This document shows positions 21,721 to 33,016 of a stretch of 64,000 nt of DNA, one piece after another. The notes under the pieces were generated by a model. The model did not search any database. It was not told where the DNA came from and worked only from the letters and a program-made list of their open reading frames with translations. Position numbers and translations under genes: made by a program. The stretch is from Aelia acuminata (lineage: Eukaryota; Arthropoda; Insecta; Hemiptera; Pentatomidae), in the NCBI GenBank assembly GCA_911387785.2, contig OU426985.1, positions 9,758,853 through 9,822,852 on the forward strand, written 5' to 3'. Numbering within the stretch: the stretch's first letter is position 1; each line of letters opens with the position of its first letter.

Positions 21721-22387
21721 CTTGTGAGTGCCTGTAAAATTACTAATATTTCATAATTTAAAATAATTTTAGTAGTTCCCCTACTCGTCGGAGCATATTG
21801 GATAATTCTAAATATATGTTATATAAACATATTTCATTGAACTTTTCGCGATGGGATCGGCTATGATTTTTATGACTAGTACCGTTTCTGATTTCAAATC
21901 TCAAATTGTGCGTAAGTGAATCCAATTCAAGTTTTTAATCAACTTTTGTAAATCGAAAGATCGATCTATAGATCGATACCATATTCAAAATTTATAACTT
22001 CTGTAAGACGTGATTTGATGTTAAAATTGATATGGCCAAAAATTTTAAACTATTCAATACATAGAACCAAAATCTGATATCAAATTCGGTATGAGCTTAC
22101 TCAGAAACCATATGATCGACACTCGTATCGTTACAATATATGTATAGATGGCCAAAACATGCAGTTTTTGACAGGAAGGAACTTGTTTACGCCTGCGCAC
22201 TACCGGTTCGGACCAGTTTGTAGTAGTGGGGAGCTCAGAGAGTGGTGGGGGAGATTAGCAGCCAATCAGATTCAAGGATTCTCATCGAGTCGGTGACGTG
22301 TATACCCCCTCCATCTTTCACAGAGGCAACATCTACGCTCCTTGAAATTGCGATCTAGAATTTTCTCAAGTGTTCTTCTTCTGATTA
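21721..22387. other. Left flank of the giant inverted repeat
   Basis: AT-rich to 22180, then a GC-richer block (22180-22340) with CCGGTTCGGACC and GTGGGGAGCTCAGAGAG. It may be Polinton 5' sequence not copied in the right arm. No gene recognised. Confidence 0.35.
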
Positions 22388-25300
22388 TTTTTCTTATATA
22401 AGTTATTATTGTTCTTAGTTATTTATTTTTTGGAAGAATTTGAAGGCAAGTTTATTTTTATTTTTTAATTGTATTTGAGTTTGTTTTGTAAATTATATTT
22501 GAGTTTGTGTTCTTCGTATTTTCAAAAGCAGGTTAATTTTTGTTTAATTTGTATATATATATCATTAAAGTTACTTTTCGTTTATAGATAGTATTTGTTC
22601 GTAGATATTTTTCGAGTAAATTTTAGTTTAATTTATTTAGTTGTTCAAGTTTCATACATCTATTTTTTTTTATTATTCAAGAAGGAATTTTTTTTATTTA
22701 ATTTTTTTGAAGTGTTACTTTTCGTTTATATTGAAGTAAATTTTGGTTTAATTAAAGTTTTTCGAAGTGTTATTTATTCTTATAATAGTTTAAATTTTTT
22801 TCATTAAAGTTACTTTTCGTTTATAGATAGTATTTGTTCGTAGATATTTTTCGAGTAAGTTTTAGTTTAATTAAAGTTCTTTGAGATTATTTTTTCATTT
22901 ATATAATTATTTAAATTTTTTTTCATTCTATGAAGTTAATTTTTGTTTAATTAAAAGTATTTTTTTTTGAGATAAGTTACTTTTTGTTTATATTTTTCTT
23001 AAATTTAAATTTATTTAAAGTGAATTACTTACTATTAATTTACTAAAAATTGGTATCAAATACCAAAATGGAATCTTCCTCTCGCCAATGTGCAAATTGT
23101 AGGATGGTGTTTGCTAGTCACCGTGAATACATTGCGCACGAATTAACCTGCTTTTATGGTCAGGAATTCACACCAACAGCCTCCTTTACACAATCAAATA
23201 ATCGTTTGCGACACGAGGCTGTTTGTGGGGATTCCAAACAAACTCAAGAATTTTCCCGCGATATAAATTTTATATGTTCATATTGCGGGAAATCGTTTAA
23301 TAGGGAATATCATCGTATAAGATACGAACATTCGTGTAAACACCTGTCTCGAGTAGTATATTTTAATAAGAAGTGTGATGTTGTTTGTAGTAAATGCCGA
23401 CAGGTATTTACACGAAAAGATAACAGGTTAAGCCATGAAATTAAGTGTAAATTTGATTTTAGCAGGTCCTGCCGTTTTTGTCACACAAATTTCACAACAC
23501 ATAGATTAGGCATTAACAATTTTGTCTCCTCTAAAAAATTTAAAAGAGAACCACAACGGCAGGACCTGTTAGCTCTAAAACCCGACGCTATAGGTTTCGC
23601 CGAGTATGAAACAGCTTTTAGAGGGAGGTTGAAGTCCTATTTTATCCGTAGCAACGAAAATTACGATATGCCTAAGTTTTTTAATAGTATTAGAAACAAC
23701 ATTTTTAATAAAATAAACGCTTCCCTCCTTCAGCACAACGCAATAAAAGTAAACGTATGGGTAGATGGCATAATGGTTAATCAGTTAGGGGAAACCATCG
23801 ACGTCCCTTTTAAAACTTCAAGCATTACACAGCAATTTTAAAAGAGACAGACATAAATAAAGTAATCGATAGTTTTTTGAATAAGATAGAAACCGAGCTA
23901 AGCGAATCTGAATTGAAGAAGAGCGGCTAGCGACTCTACGATATCGACGGTATAAGGTTAAAAGTAAATCAATATAAACCATCAAGAGATAGCACTTACA
24001 TACAATTACCAGCTAAAATAGACAACAAAAAAGCTTGTATAAACGTCCAAAATTATGATAACCAGTGTTTTAAATATGCTATTTTATGTAAGTTTGTAAA
24101 TAAACGTCCGGAACGTGTTTTAAATTACGTAGGTATGCAGCATAGGTATAACTTTTCCTGTATTAGTTTTCCTACCCCACTCCATGAAATAAAAATGTTT
24201 GAAAGATCAAATAATATATCGATAAATGTTTTCGGCCTGAATGAAAAAAATAATGTATATTCATTAAAAATCGTACAACAAGAATTAAATGATCATAGAG
24301 ACCTTGTAGTTATAGAAAAAGAAGGTGTAGAGCCTTATGTTTATATAAAAAATTTTAATAAATTAGTTACAGCCCAGATAACGCGTAATAAACATAGAAT
24401 AAATATATGTAAAAGATGTTTCATCCATTTTTATTCCATGGAGAAATACGCCGAGCATTTAGCTCAATGCTCTGAAAATAAACCTGCGAGGATCGAATTG
24501 CCGGGGAGAAATAATTTTATGTATTTTAAAAATGTAGAGAAAACTCTCAAAGTCCCCTATGCTACATACGCAGATTTCGAGTGCTACCTCGAACCAGTCT
24601 CTTCATGTCAGCCGAACCCGAGCAATAAATATAGTCTTACGAAATCAATACATAAACAGATTTCCTACTGTATTTACATAAAAAAAGAGGAAAGTTTAAA
24701 AGAAATCGATGATTCACTTAGCTCGACTCCAATAATTTATAGAGGTCTCGACGACGCATCTCATTTTGCGCAAAATCTAAAAGATTTTGCCGTCAAAGTG
24801 AAAAAAGTTAATAAAAGAAATATAACAATGAATCCCCTAACTGATTCGGAGATGGAAGCGTTTAACCAGTCCTCCGCCTGTTATATATGCAATCGTCCGA
24901 TGAATGGTGATAAAGTAAGGGACCATTGTCACTTAACGGGGAAGTTTAGGGGAGCTGCACATTCAAGTTGTAATTTAAGATTCCAAAACCGCAACTTCCT
25001 CCCTGTATTTTTACATAATATGTCTGGTTATGATAGTCACTTGTTTGTTAGGGAATTGGGGTATGACGAGAAAAGAATCGATGTGATCCCGAATTCTGAA
25101 GAAAAGTACCTCTAATTTTCTAAATATGTTAGCAATAATTTTAAATAAGATTCGTGGATTCATATCGATTCTTATCCGACAGCCTCGATTTCGTAGCAAA
25201 AATAGTGCCAGATATCCCTACTATAAAATCCTTGTTTAGAAGGGAGGAGGTTAAGGTTTTGAAGAGAAAGGGGGTGTGCTATGTTCCTGGTCTCCCGCTT

Positions 25301-25429
25301 TTCTAAGGCGGTTGGGGATTACCAGAAACGGCTTATATCAAGTTAATATATGAGTATATGTATCAATTGTATATTGGATACTTTTCGAGAGGTGACGTGT
25401 TTACCAATTCTATTTTATTTTAATAAACC
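22388..25429 (+). repeat. Left arm of a ~3-kb inverted repeat (Polinton segment)
   Basis: Matches 33017-36068 in inverse orientation at about 99 per cent by eye, including T-rich leader, polymerase fragment and 3' tail. Both arms share the polymerase truncation near the inner end. A 7.6-kb spacer separates them. Confidence 0.9.
23068..25429 (+). pseudogene. Polinton protein-primed DNA polymerase, N-terminal half (left arm)
   Basis: ATG 23068 opens MESSSRQCANCRMVFASH, followed by Cys/His zinc-finger-like pairs (CSYCGKSF, CSKCRQVF, CRFCHTNF). A frame break near 23838 and a stop near 23928 lead into CINVQNYDNQCFKYAIL. Exonuclease motif I is YATYADFECY at about 24560, then the linker VRDHCHLTGKFRGAAH, motif II HNMSGYDSHLF at about 25015, and after another shift the Exo III-like region FVDSYRFLSDSLD. 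The polymerase palm (motifs A to C) and terminal-protein-dependent part are absent. The family replicates Polinton DNA from a protein primer; this copy cannot. Confidence 0.88.
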
Positions 25430-25861
25430 TGTGGCATAGGGTAAATGATAATAAATAAACAAATCTAGATTGAACTATATCTTTAATTTTATTGACCAAT
25501 AATTTAAATCATTTATATCCCCTTTAAAATATTATCTAAAGATACTTTACTGACACAAATTAGTTAATGGATGCTGACTGGCAACTTAACATTATTTAAT
25601 AAATACTGACCACACAATATTACAACTAGTACTGTATATGTATTAAGTTTATCTGGTTGCACTCTCTGGTGTTGTCTCTGGCCTATGTGCTGGATCCAGT
25701 TAATACATATACAGTACTAGTTGTAATATTGTGTGGTCAGTATTTATTAAATAATGTAATATTTTAAAGGGGATATAAATGATTTAAATTATTGGTCAAT
25801 ATAATTAAAGATATAGTTCAATCTAGATTTGTTTATTTATTATCATTTACCCTATGCCACA
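25430..25861. repeat. 432-bp fold-back element
   Basis: Begins TGTGGCATAGGGTAAATG and ends with its complement, CCCTATGCCACA. Arms of about 170 bp pair almost perfectly around a centre near 25650, including AAATCTAGATTGAACTATA in both arms. No coding. It lies exactly between the Polinton arm and the LINE leader, so it may be a MITE or a product of the rearrangement that made the inverted repeat. Confidence 0.8.
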
Positions 25862-26320
25862 TTATTACTTGGTAGGTCCGGCTCAGGTCGTGGTGTGTAT
25901 CAGACGTCTCCAGGCTATAAGTGTATAAAATCGGTAGTAGTGGACCAATCTTATCAGATTTAAACTAGAGTGTAGTTTAGTGATCAGAGTAACCATTTAC
26001 GAAGTTTGAAAGGAATTGGACAAAGAAGAAAGGTTTTTAAAAATCAAACACATCTTGAAATATTACAGTTAAACCAGATCACTATCTTTACTATCTTGGC
26101 TAGGATTTAGCAGATAACGCCCCACCAAGTATAACACCGCCCACCCCCCACCATCCCTCCGCTCTCATTGCTTTGACATCCGCCAATCCATCACCAGGAG
26201 CATACGCACACGTGTTATCAAGCTACATTATTAATTCAACATAACTGTATCACATCACACTACATTAACAGAGTTATCCTTTTATTTATTTGTTCTTTTA
26301 ATTTAATCAGCAAAATCACC

Positions 26321-27118
26321 ATGTCTACAATAGAAGAAAAGTTTAATATATTAATAGAAAAAATATCAGGCTTGGAATCATAACTAGATGAAAATAGAAG
26401 ATGTCAGGAGGAAGAAATCAAAGAAATAAAAGCTCAAGTTAACGAAATCACAACTAATATTCAAAATAATCGGCAACGTGACATAAATTACATTTAAATA
26501 AAAAAAAAAGTCATAATATTCGGCTTAGACAGGGAAAAAACAGTAGTAATGAATAAAAACATAATAAAAATGTTGAATTATATCATATCAGACTTAAGGC
26601 CATATGATATAACGGAAATAAGAAAAATAAACGCAAAAAATAAAGAGGGCCCAGTAATAGTTAAATTAAATTCGATGTTTTTAAAAAATGAGATTATAAG
26701 AAATAAATCCAAACTAATCAAATCTGATGAATTTAAATCAATTAAGATAAAAGATGACTTGCCAAAATCAGTCAGAGAGATTAGAAGAGAACTGTTTCCT
26801 TTTATGAAAGCACACTGGGAAAAAGGAAACAAGGCCACCTTGAGATATGACAAAATATTGATAAATGACCAACTTTTCACCCTGGATGAACTAAAATCCC
26901 AAGAAAATTTTAAAAAAAGGGGAAGGAGTGAAGAAAAAGACGGAGAAGAACTAATAAAAAATACAGTTAAGAAATCCGAAAAAATGCCTAAAGAAAAAAA
27001 TATAATAAAAGAAATCCATACTCGCCACAGATCTATAAGCTTGGACAGATTCTTGGAAAATCAAGATAAAGGGAAAAAAGAATTAAGTATAAAACAAACG
27101 ACAGGTACTAGCTCTTAG
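26321..27118 (+). pseudogene. LINE ORF1 protein
   Basis: ATG 26321 starts MSTIEEKFNILIEKISGL. The frame is the same throughout, but TAA stops occur at 26381 and 26495. The N-terminus is heptad-like (a coiled coil). The middle (VIIFGLDREK, PVIVKLNSMFLKNEI) has an RRM-like shape and is followed by SVREIRRELFPFMKAHWEKG and ATLRYDKILIND, typical of LINE ORF1 RNA-binding proteins. The tail is Lys/Glu-rich. The family coats LINE RNA in trimers. Two stops make it inactive. Confidence 0.75.
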
Positions 27119-27144
27119 CAAATAAAGGTTAAAAATTTCCATGT

Positions 27145-27892
27145 TAATAACAAAGGCACTCTAAAGGTATGCACATTAAATGTTCGGACACTGTTAGGTG
27201 AAGATAGGTGGGAGGAGCTTATATATGCCCTTAAAGACATTAAGTGGGATGTGATTGGTTTGGCCGAAGTAAGGAGGAAAAAATGTTTAGTTTTAGAACA
27301 ACTAATCACGCATGCACATGGCATCTTTAAATGGATTATACGGTATTGGTTTTCTTGTGACAGAAAAACTAAAAAATATGATAACAGATTTTAAAGAAAT
27401 TAATTATAGAATGGCTGTGCTCAGTTTACAAATTAATTATAACAAAAAATTAACTATAGTGCAATTACATGCTCCTACAATGGAGGACACTAAGGAAGCA
27501 AAAGATAAATTTTATGAAGAATTAGAAAACTTAATTTCCAGCCTTAAAAGAAAAAATAACTGGATTATTGTTATGGGGGACTTCAATGGCAGGATTGGTT
27601 CCACATTAGAGGGCGAAGAAAAAATTATGGGAGATTGGGGATGTGGAAATAGAAATGAAGGTGGCAACCGACTAATTAACTTCTCCCTTAGTTAACGTTT
27701 TCAAATTGGAAATTGATTTTTTAAGAAAAAAGCTAAAGATAAAAGGACTTGGTGTTCACCCAAAGGCCACAAGTTTGAGTTAGATTACTTTCTTACAAAC
27801 CAAATCAGCTTGGTTAAAAATGTGGAGGTCATAAAGAGGTTGAATTTCAACACAGATCATAGGATGTTAAGAGCGGAGATATATATTGAAAA
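27145..27892 (+). pseudogene. LINE ORF2 endonuclease domain
   Basis: Opens CTLNVRTLLGEDRWEELIYA with the AEVRR metal-binding region. After a frameshift near 27305 it reaches IIVMGDFNGRIGS, the conserved GDFN of APE endonucleases, at about 27570. After another shift it reaches the SDHR region (here NTDHRMLRAEI) just before the insertion at 27893. The enzyme nicks target DNA to prime reverse transcription. Two or more frameshifts disable it. Confidence 0.8.
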
Positions 27893-30708
27893 AAACATTT
27901 TATGAAAAAATATTAAACCGACTTCGAAACCTAGGAAGCAGTAAAAATAAATTCACTGAAAAATATGAAATAATTACCTTCTGATTTTTATGAATACACA
28001 GAAAAATTGAAAATGGTATAAAAAGTGGAAAAGTGCAATAAGACGAATAATTTTATTTTGGTTTGTAAAAATACACACTAATTGTTAATAAAAATTATTA
28101 AATTCAAATATTAAATACTATGTTCAATACAACACAATCTTTTCGGAGGCGGCGCAAAACAGAAATAACATGTTACTGATACAATTCCATTAGTAGGCAT
28201 TAAAATCAATAGCTGGGAAGAGAAGATCCATTTAGAAGATTTTCATAATGTCTAGTGTAAAAAATTTTAAATTTTGCGCCGCCTCCGAAAAGATTGTGTT
28301 GTATTGAACATAGTATTTAATATTTAAATTTAATAATTTTTATTAACAATTAGTGTGTATTTGTACAAACCAAAATAAAATTATTCGTCTTATTGCACTT
28401 TTCCACTTTTTATACCATTTTCAATTTTTCTGTGTATTCATAAAAATCAGAAGGTAATTATTTCATATTTTTCAGTGAATTTATTTTTACTGCTTCCTAG
28501 GTTTCGAAGTCGGTTTAATATTTTTTCATAAAATGTTTTTTATTTCACAATTTTTAGTTGGAGAAGATAGCAAATGTAGAAAACCGTAAGTTGGTTTAAA
28601 AATTTCGTTGGTCATTGGTTGTTGATAAAATAAACGTTGGTTTAAAAATTTCGAAATCTTTTTACGCTCTATCACGTTTGTCTTTCCCAGGTCTTTTTAT
28701 TATACAATAATTGTATAAAATTATTATGAAATACACTTTACCTTTTCAATTTTATGAATACAAACATAAAAGTGGGAAAGCGGTGCGTGTATTATACAAC
28801 TTTCAACACACTACATTTTATGATTATAAATGGATTTTTTTGTTTTTTTAAAAAGATCAATGTTCAATTGGGAAGGGAACATATAAAATGTTTTTCCACA
28901 ATGACAATATTTTTCCTTTGCTAAATGTCGTCAGTACTTGTCATTTACGTAGAGAATCAGTGTTCCGAGATGTGTTGAGTTAAATATACATAAATCCGGC
29001 CATTCCAAGATGAAGTAGATAAGTCACTGAACAGTTGAGATTTTGGCCGGTTTTAGACATGATATCGTTAATGGAGAATCGATGAGGATGCTAATATGAC
29101 CTATAGTAAATTTGAAAGTAATTTTTAATTTTGAGAGCTTGAATAACCTTCTGAAAACTATGGCGATATTATACACGACTTCATTGGATTACATCATTTG
29201 ATAGAAGTCCCTGCAAAAAAAGGGGCAACCATAAAATTTATCGATATCAAAAAGACTGCCCCGCTAGGATAGAAGCAACAGGGTTTGGGACTCACATATG
29301 GTTAATTTATTATTACGAAGGATATTATTATTCTCCGTATTAGACTACTGACTTAATTCCAAAGGTTGATTCAATTATGTTCGTAATTCCTTTCGATGAA
29401 TTTTTGACTAAATTTATTACCGAAGTACTATGAATTATATCCTTCGTAATAAAACATTATTCAGAAAATAAATTGCTAAACAATGTTGCTTCAATTCTAG
29501 TGGCGTAGCGTAGTAGCGTAATATTATCATCATTTTTAACAATCATTTCCATGACTGCCAAATGTTTGCTGAGGGGACTTTCATACAATGAGGTTGTTTT
29601 CGGGTAGTTGTCAAGTTTTATTGTGTAGTTTTTATTGATGGATGAACACGAGCAAAAGCCTCAATAGTTGTAGAAACAAATTTAAAAACCGATACTAGTA
29701 ATCCGGATAACGTAACAGAAGTGTCACCCTTAAAGGATCGGCACAAGACCTCCGGCAAGATATTCAACAGTAACCGAGTGTATCCGGAAGAAGACAGAGG
29801 TATCTGAATCCTTTATTAAGTCAACTGAAAATGATCTTGTCCAGGAATTATTGTATTCTTTTTTAATGTGCATAGTCAATAATAGATAGAAATCAAAATC
29901 TAATTTAAATCAATAATAGCTACGATTTTAAATTTAAAGAATCCTTCGGGAACTTGAAGAAGTCTTAAATTCTGCTTTAAAACGATTACCGATTAAATAC
30001 TCAGTCTTTCTTGGAATTCCACAAATTTTGTGATCTTATGATTATAGTGTCCAACCGTCGATTAGATCTAAATTAAGAAGGTTTACTGTTATCGGTGAAT
30101 ATATGTACATCTATCTATTATTTATGCTGATATCGCTACAGAAAACGAAAGCGATATTATATTCTGCTGATATTTATATCTTCATTTAAATCTAATGTTG
30201 AAAAATTAGTTAAGGTTATGTATAGGTTTGTTCCAACAAGCACGTAAAACACATCGATAACTAACAGACTGCTCATGTTCTCCCCCCACTCTTTTGATTC
30301 TGAATTTGATTGGTTGGTTTTCCCATTTGATTCATCCAGCAGTAATACAATATTTGGGTTTGTTAGTTATCAAGTAGTTTTAATAGCTTGTTGGAGCATA
30401 CCTTATGTTATATATGCCATATGTTTTTCCAATAAGTAAACAATTTGAGAGATAATTAAATAATTATTTTCATGTTTTTTCCCGATAACTTCTTAAATAA
30501 ATTAGGAACCCCAAAAAGGTTTAAATGGGACCACCTTGGGAAAATACTCTACAAGATGCAAAAGGTTTCGTTCCAATTGGTCCACCCATCTCTGAGTAAT
30601 CGGTGAACATACATAGAAAAAAAAAAAAAAAAAAAAAGGCACAAAAAAAAAAAAAATCACATACGTATCGAATTGAGTAACCTCCTCTTTCGTTCGAAGT
30701 CGGTTAAA
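27893..30708 (-). mobile_element. Non-coding repeat element, copy 2, inside LINE ORF2
   Basis: Reverse-orientation relative of 3739-6289 and more complete. Both ends carry AACCGACTTCGAA inverted (27914 and 30694-30706). Its 3' portion forms a ~660-bp hairpin: about 27893-28160 pairs with about 28262-28550, around a 100-bp loop flanked by GGCGGCGCAAAA. LINE coding stops at AEIYIEK on one side and resumes with KYKKRRPFRVK on the other, so the element inserted into an A-rich site. No domain-bearing frame. Confidence 0.8.
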
Positions 30709-32778
30709 AAGTATAAAAAAAGAAGACCGTTTAGAGTAAAGAAAAAAAATTATCCTTTACAAGATCAAGCTGAAATTGAAAAATTCCAAAGAGACTTCAC
30801 AATGCACCTTCAGCGCTGTCATGCAGGCAAGGAGAGAAAATCTCCCAGTACCGTGCAAGAAAAATATGACTTAATTTTAAAAGTCATTGATGACACTAGC
30901 AGACCAGGTCCCATCCAAAATGAGAAAAAACCAAGCAAGTTATCAGAAAGTACTAAAGAACTGTTTAAGATTCGGAGCAGGTTGAAACAAAGAGGAGATC
31001 TCTCTGAAGAAGAAAGAAAAGAGCTCACAATATTAAACAACCTCATAAGGAGAAAAATAAAAGAAGACCTTCTACATTATAAATATAATATTATAACCAA
31101 TATTCTGTCTAACAACAGATCTACTAGGAAAATTCAGAAGGAATTTTCTAAAGGAAAACTATGGATGGTCGCTCATGAAAACCAGAAAAGAAGTATTGTT
31201 ACAAATAGAGAATACATCAATCGAGTGGCCACGGAGTACTTCAGGCAATTGTAGGATTATAATCAAGGAACCACCAGTAAACCAGATGAAGAAAAAAAGG
31301 ATGTAACAAATTTAGAGGAAGTTCCACCGATAATGGAGGATGAAGTCGGATTTGTCACAAAAAAACTAAAATCTGACAAAAGTCCTGGACCAGATGGTGT
31401 AAAAAATGAGATTTTGAAAGCAGGAGGGGATGCTCTCATGAAAGAGCTGACAGAAATATTCAATCTCATTCTCAATGAAGGAGAAATTCCATAGCAATGG
31501 AAAACAGCAAAGATAATTTTACTCCATAAAAAAGGAAATAAACAAGATGTGGAGAACTACCGGCCTATCTCCCTTTGTTCAACCATGGCAAAGCTTTTTT
31601 CGAGTGTCATTAAAGAACGGCTCTCAAAAAGAATAATGGAATGTATAGCAGAAGAACAAGCAGGATTTAGGAAAGGCTTTTCAACTGTGGACCACATTCA
31701 AACATTAAATCAAATGATTGAGAAATCCAAGGAGTACAACTTCCCTCTGTGACTTTTTTTTCTCGACTTCAAAAAGGCTTTTGATAGCATCTTACACGCA
31801 GGCATATTTGAAGCATTGAGATCTATAGGAATAGAGGAGAAATATATAAGGATAATTAGGAAACTTTATAATGAAATGTCAGCATACGTGATGACAGAAA
31901 AGAAAGGAAACAGTTTCAGAGTCAAGAAGGGTGTACGACAAGGTGATCCATTGTCCCCTCTTTTGTTTATCCTTGTGTTATATATGGTGTCTTGTAGTCT
32001 TGGATGGGATAACGTAGGCATAAAAATAAATGGAAAATGGCTGAGTAACTTACGGTTTGCAGATGACATCATACTCTTTGCCAAAGACATTCAAGAACTA
32101 TTGGAAATGCTCAAAGAACTCTTAAGGCTCTGTGAAAAAATTGGCCTTCATCCAAATTAAAATAAAACCAAAGTAATGACGAATAGGGAAAAAACATGAA
32201 TTGAAAATAAACAATCATACTTTGGAATATGTAGAAGAATATGTTTATTTGGGCTACTGGTGTCTTTTTCGGATAGAGCTTCGAAAGAAATCCAGAGGAG
32301 GGTCGCATTTGGATGGAACAAGTTTTGGTCTCCTAAATACATTATGAAGGGAGGCATAGGTATTGATCAAAAAAAGCAGGTCTTTGATAGCTGCATTCTT
32401 CCAGTGATGACGTACGGTTGCCAAACTTGGTCATTAACAAAAGCCCAAGAAAATAAGATTCAGGTGTGGCAGAATAGCATCGAAAGAAGTATTGCAAATG
32501 TGAAGAGAAAGGACAGGGTAAGATGTGTGAAGCTCAAGACAGAAATAGGCCTTAAAGACACTCTCACGCAAATAAGGAAAATAAAATGGAAATGGGATGG
32601 ACATCTCCTACGGTGTAAAGACAACAGGTGGTCCAAAATAGTCACGGAATGGACGCCATACAACCAGAAGAGGAAAAGAGGTAGACAAATGAAGAGATGG
32701 AGTGATCTGTTCAAGTCTATCATGGGCCCCCTCTGGTGGAGAGCTGCTACGAACAGGGATGTCTGGAAAACAAAATAG
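30709..32778 (+). pseudogene. LINE ORF2 reverse transcriptase and C-terminal domain
   Basis: Contains SDKSPGPDGVKNEIL, the ENYRPISLCSTMAKLFSSVI motif, EEQAGFRKGFSTVDHI, FLDFKKAFDSI (motif A), VRQGDPLSPLLFIL (motif B) and the catalytic LRFADDIILFA at about 32060. After a frameshift near 32160 the C-terminal part reads TYGCQTWSLTKAQENKI and WKWDGHLLRCKDNRWSKIV. Stops at about 31492, 31750 and 32158 interrupt it. The catalytic Asp pair is preserved, so decay may be recent. Confidence 0.88.
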
Positions 32779-32856
32779 TCGGAACTCTCAAACCCCGCTT
32801 CCCAGTTGGACTAGTCATCCAGGGAAGCTTTGACTATTACTCCCTAAAGGGAAGGC

Positions 32857-32862
<6 letters not shown>

Positions 32863-32931
<69 letters not shown>

Positions 32932-32935
32932 TATA
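32863..32935 (+). repeat. LINE 3' A tract and (TA)n
   Basis: About 50 A residues followed by TA repeats, then a second segment with AATAAA at about 32990. It marks the 3' side of the LINE. Confidence 0.8.
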
Positions 32936-33016
32936 AAATATAATATTGTATAAAATTATTTTATTGTTTTGTATATATTAATTACACAAATAAAGGCTAT
33001 TTTCATTCATTCACCC

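Larger units (their letters stand above)
25862..33010 (+). mobile_element. APE-type LINE with ORF1 and ORF2, interrupted
   Basis: Leader from about 25862, ORF1 at 26321-27118, ORF2 in two pieces (27145-27892 and 30709-32778), then a 3' region with a long A tract, TA repeat and AATAAA. The 2.8-kb insertion in ORF2 is the inverted copy of the 3.7-kb element. Clade is not assigned, though the C-terminal wording is of the RTE/CR1-like set. All frames carry stops. Confidence 0.8.

Noticed and set aside
32260..32778. Separate gene
   Set aside because: It is the C-terminal part of LINE ORF2 after a frameshift.
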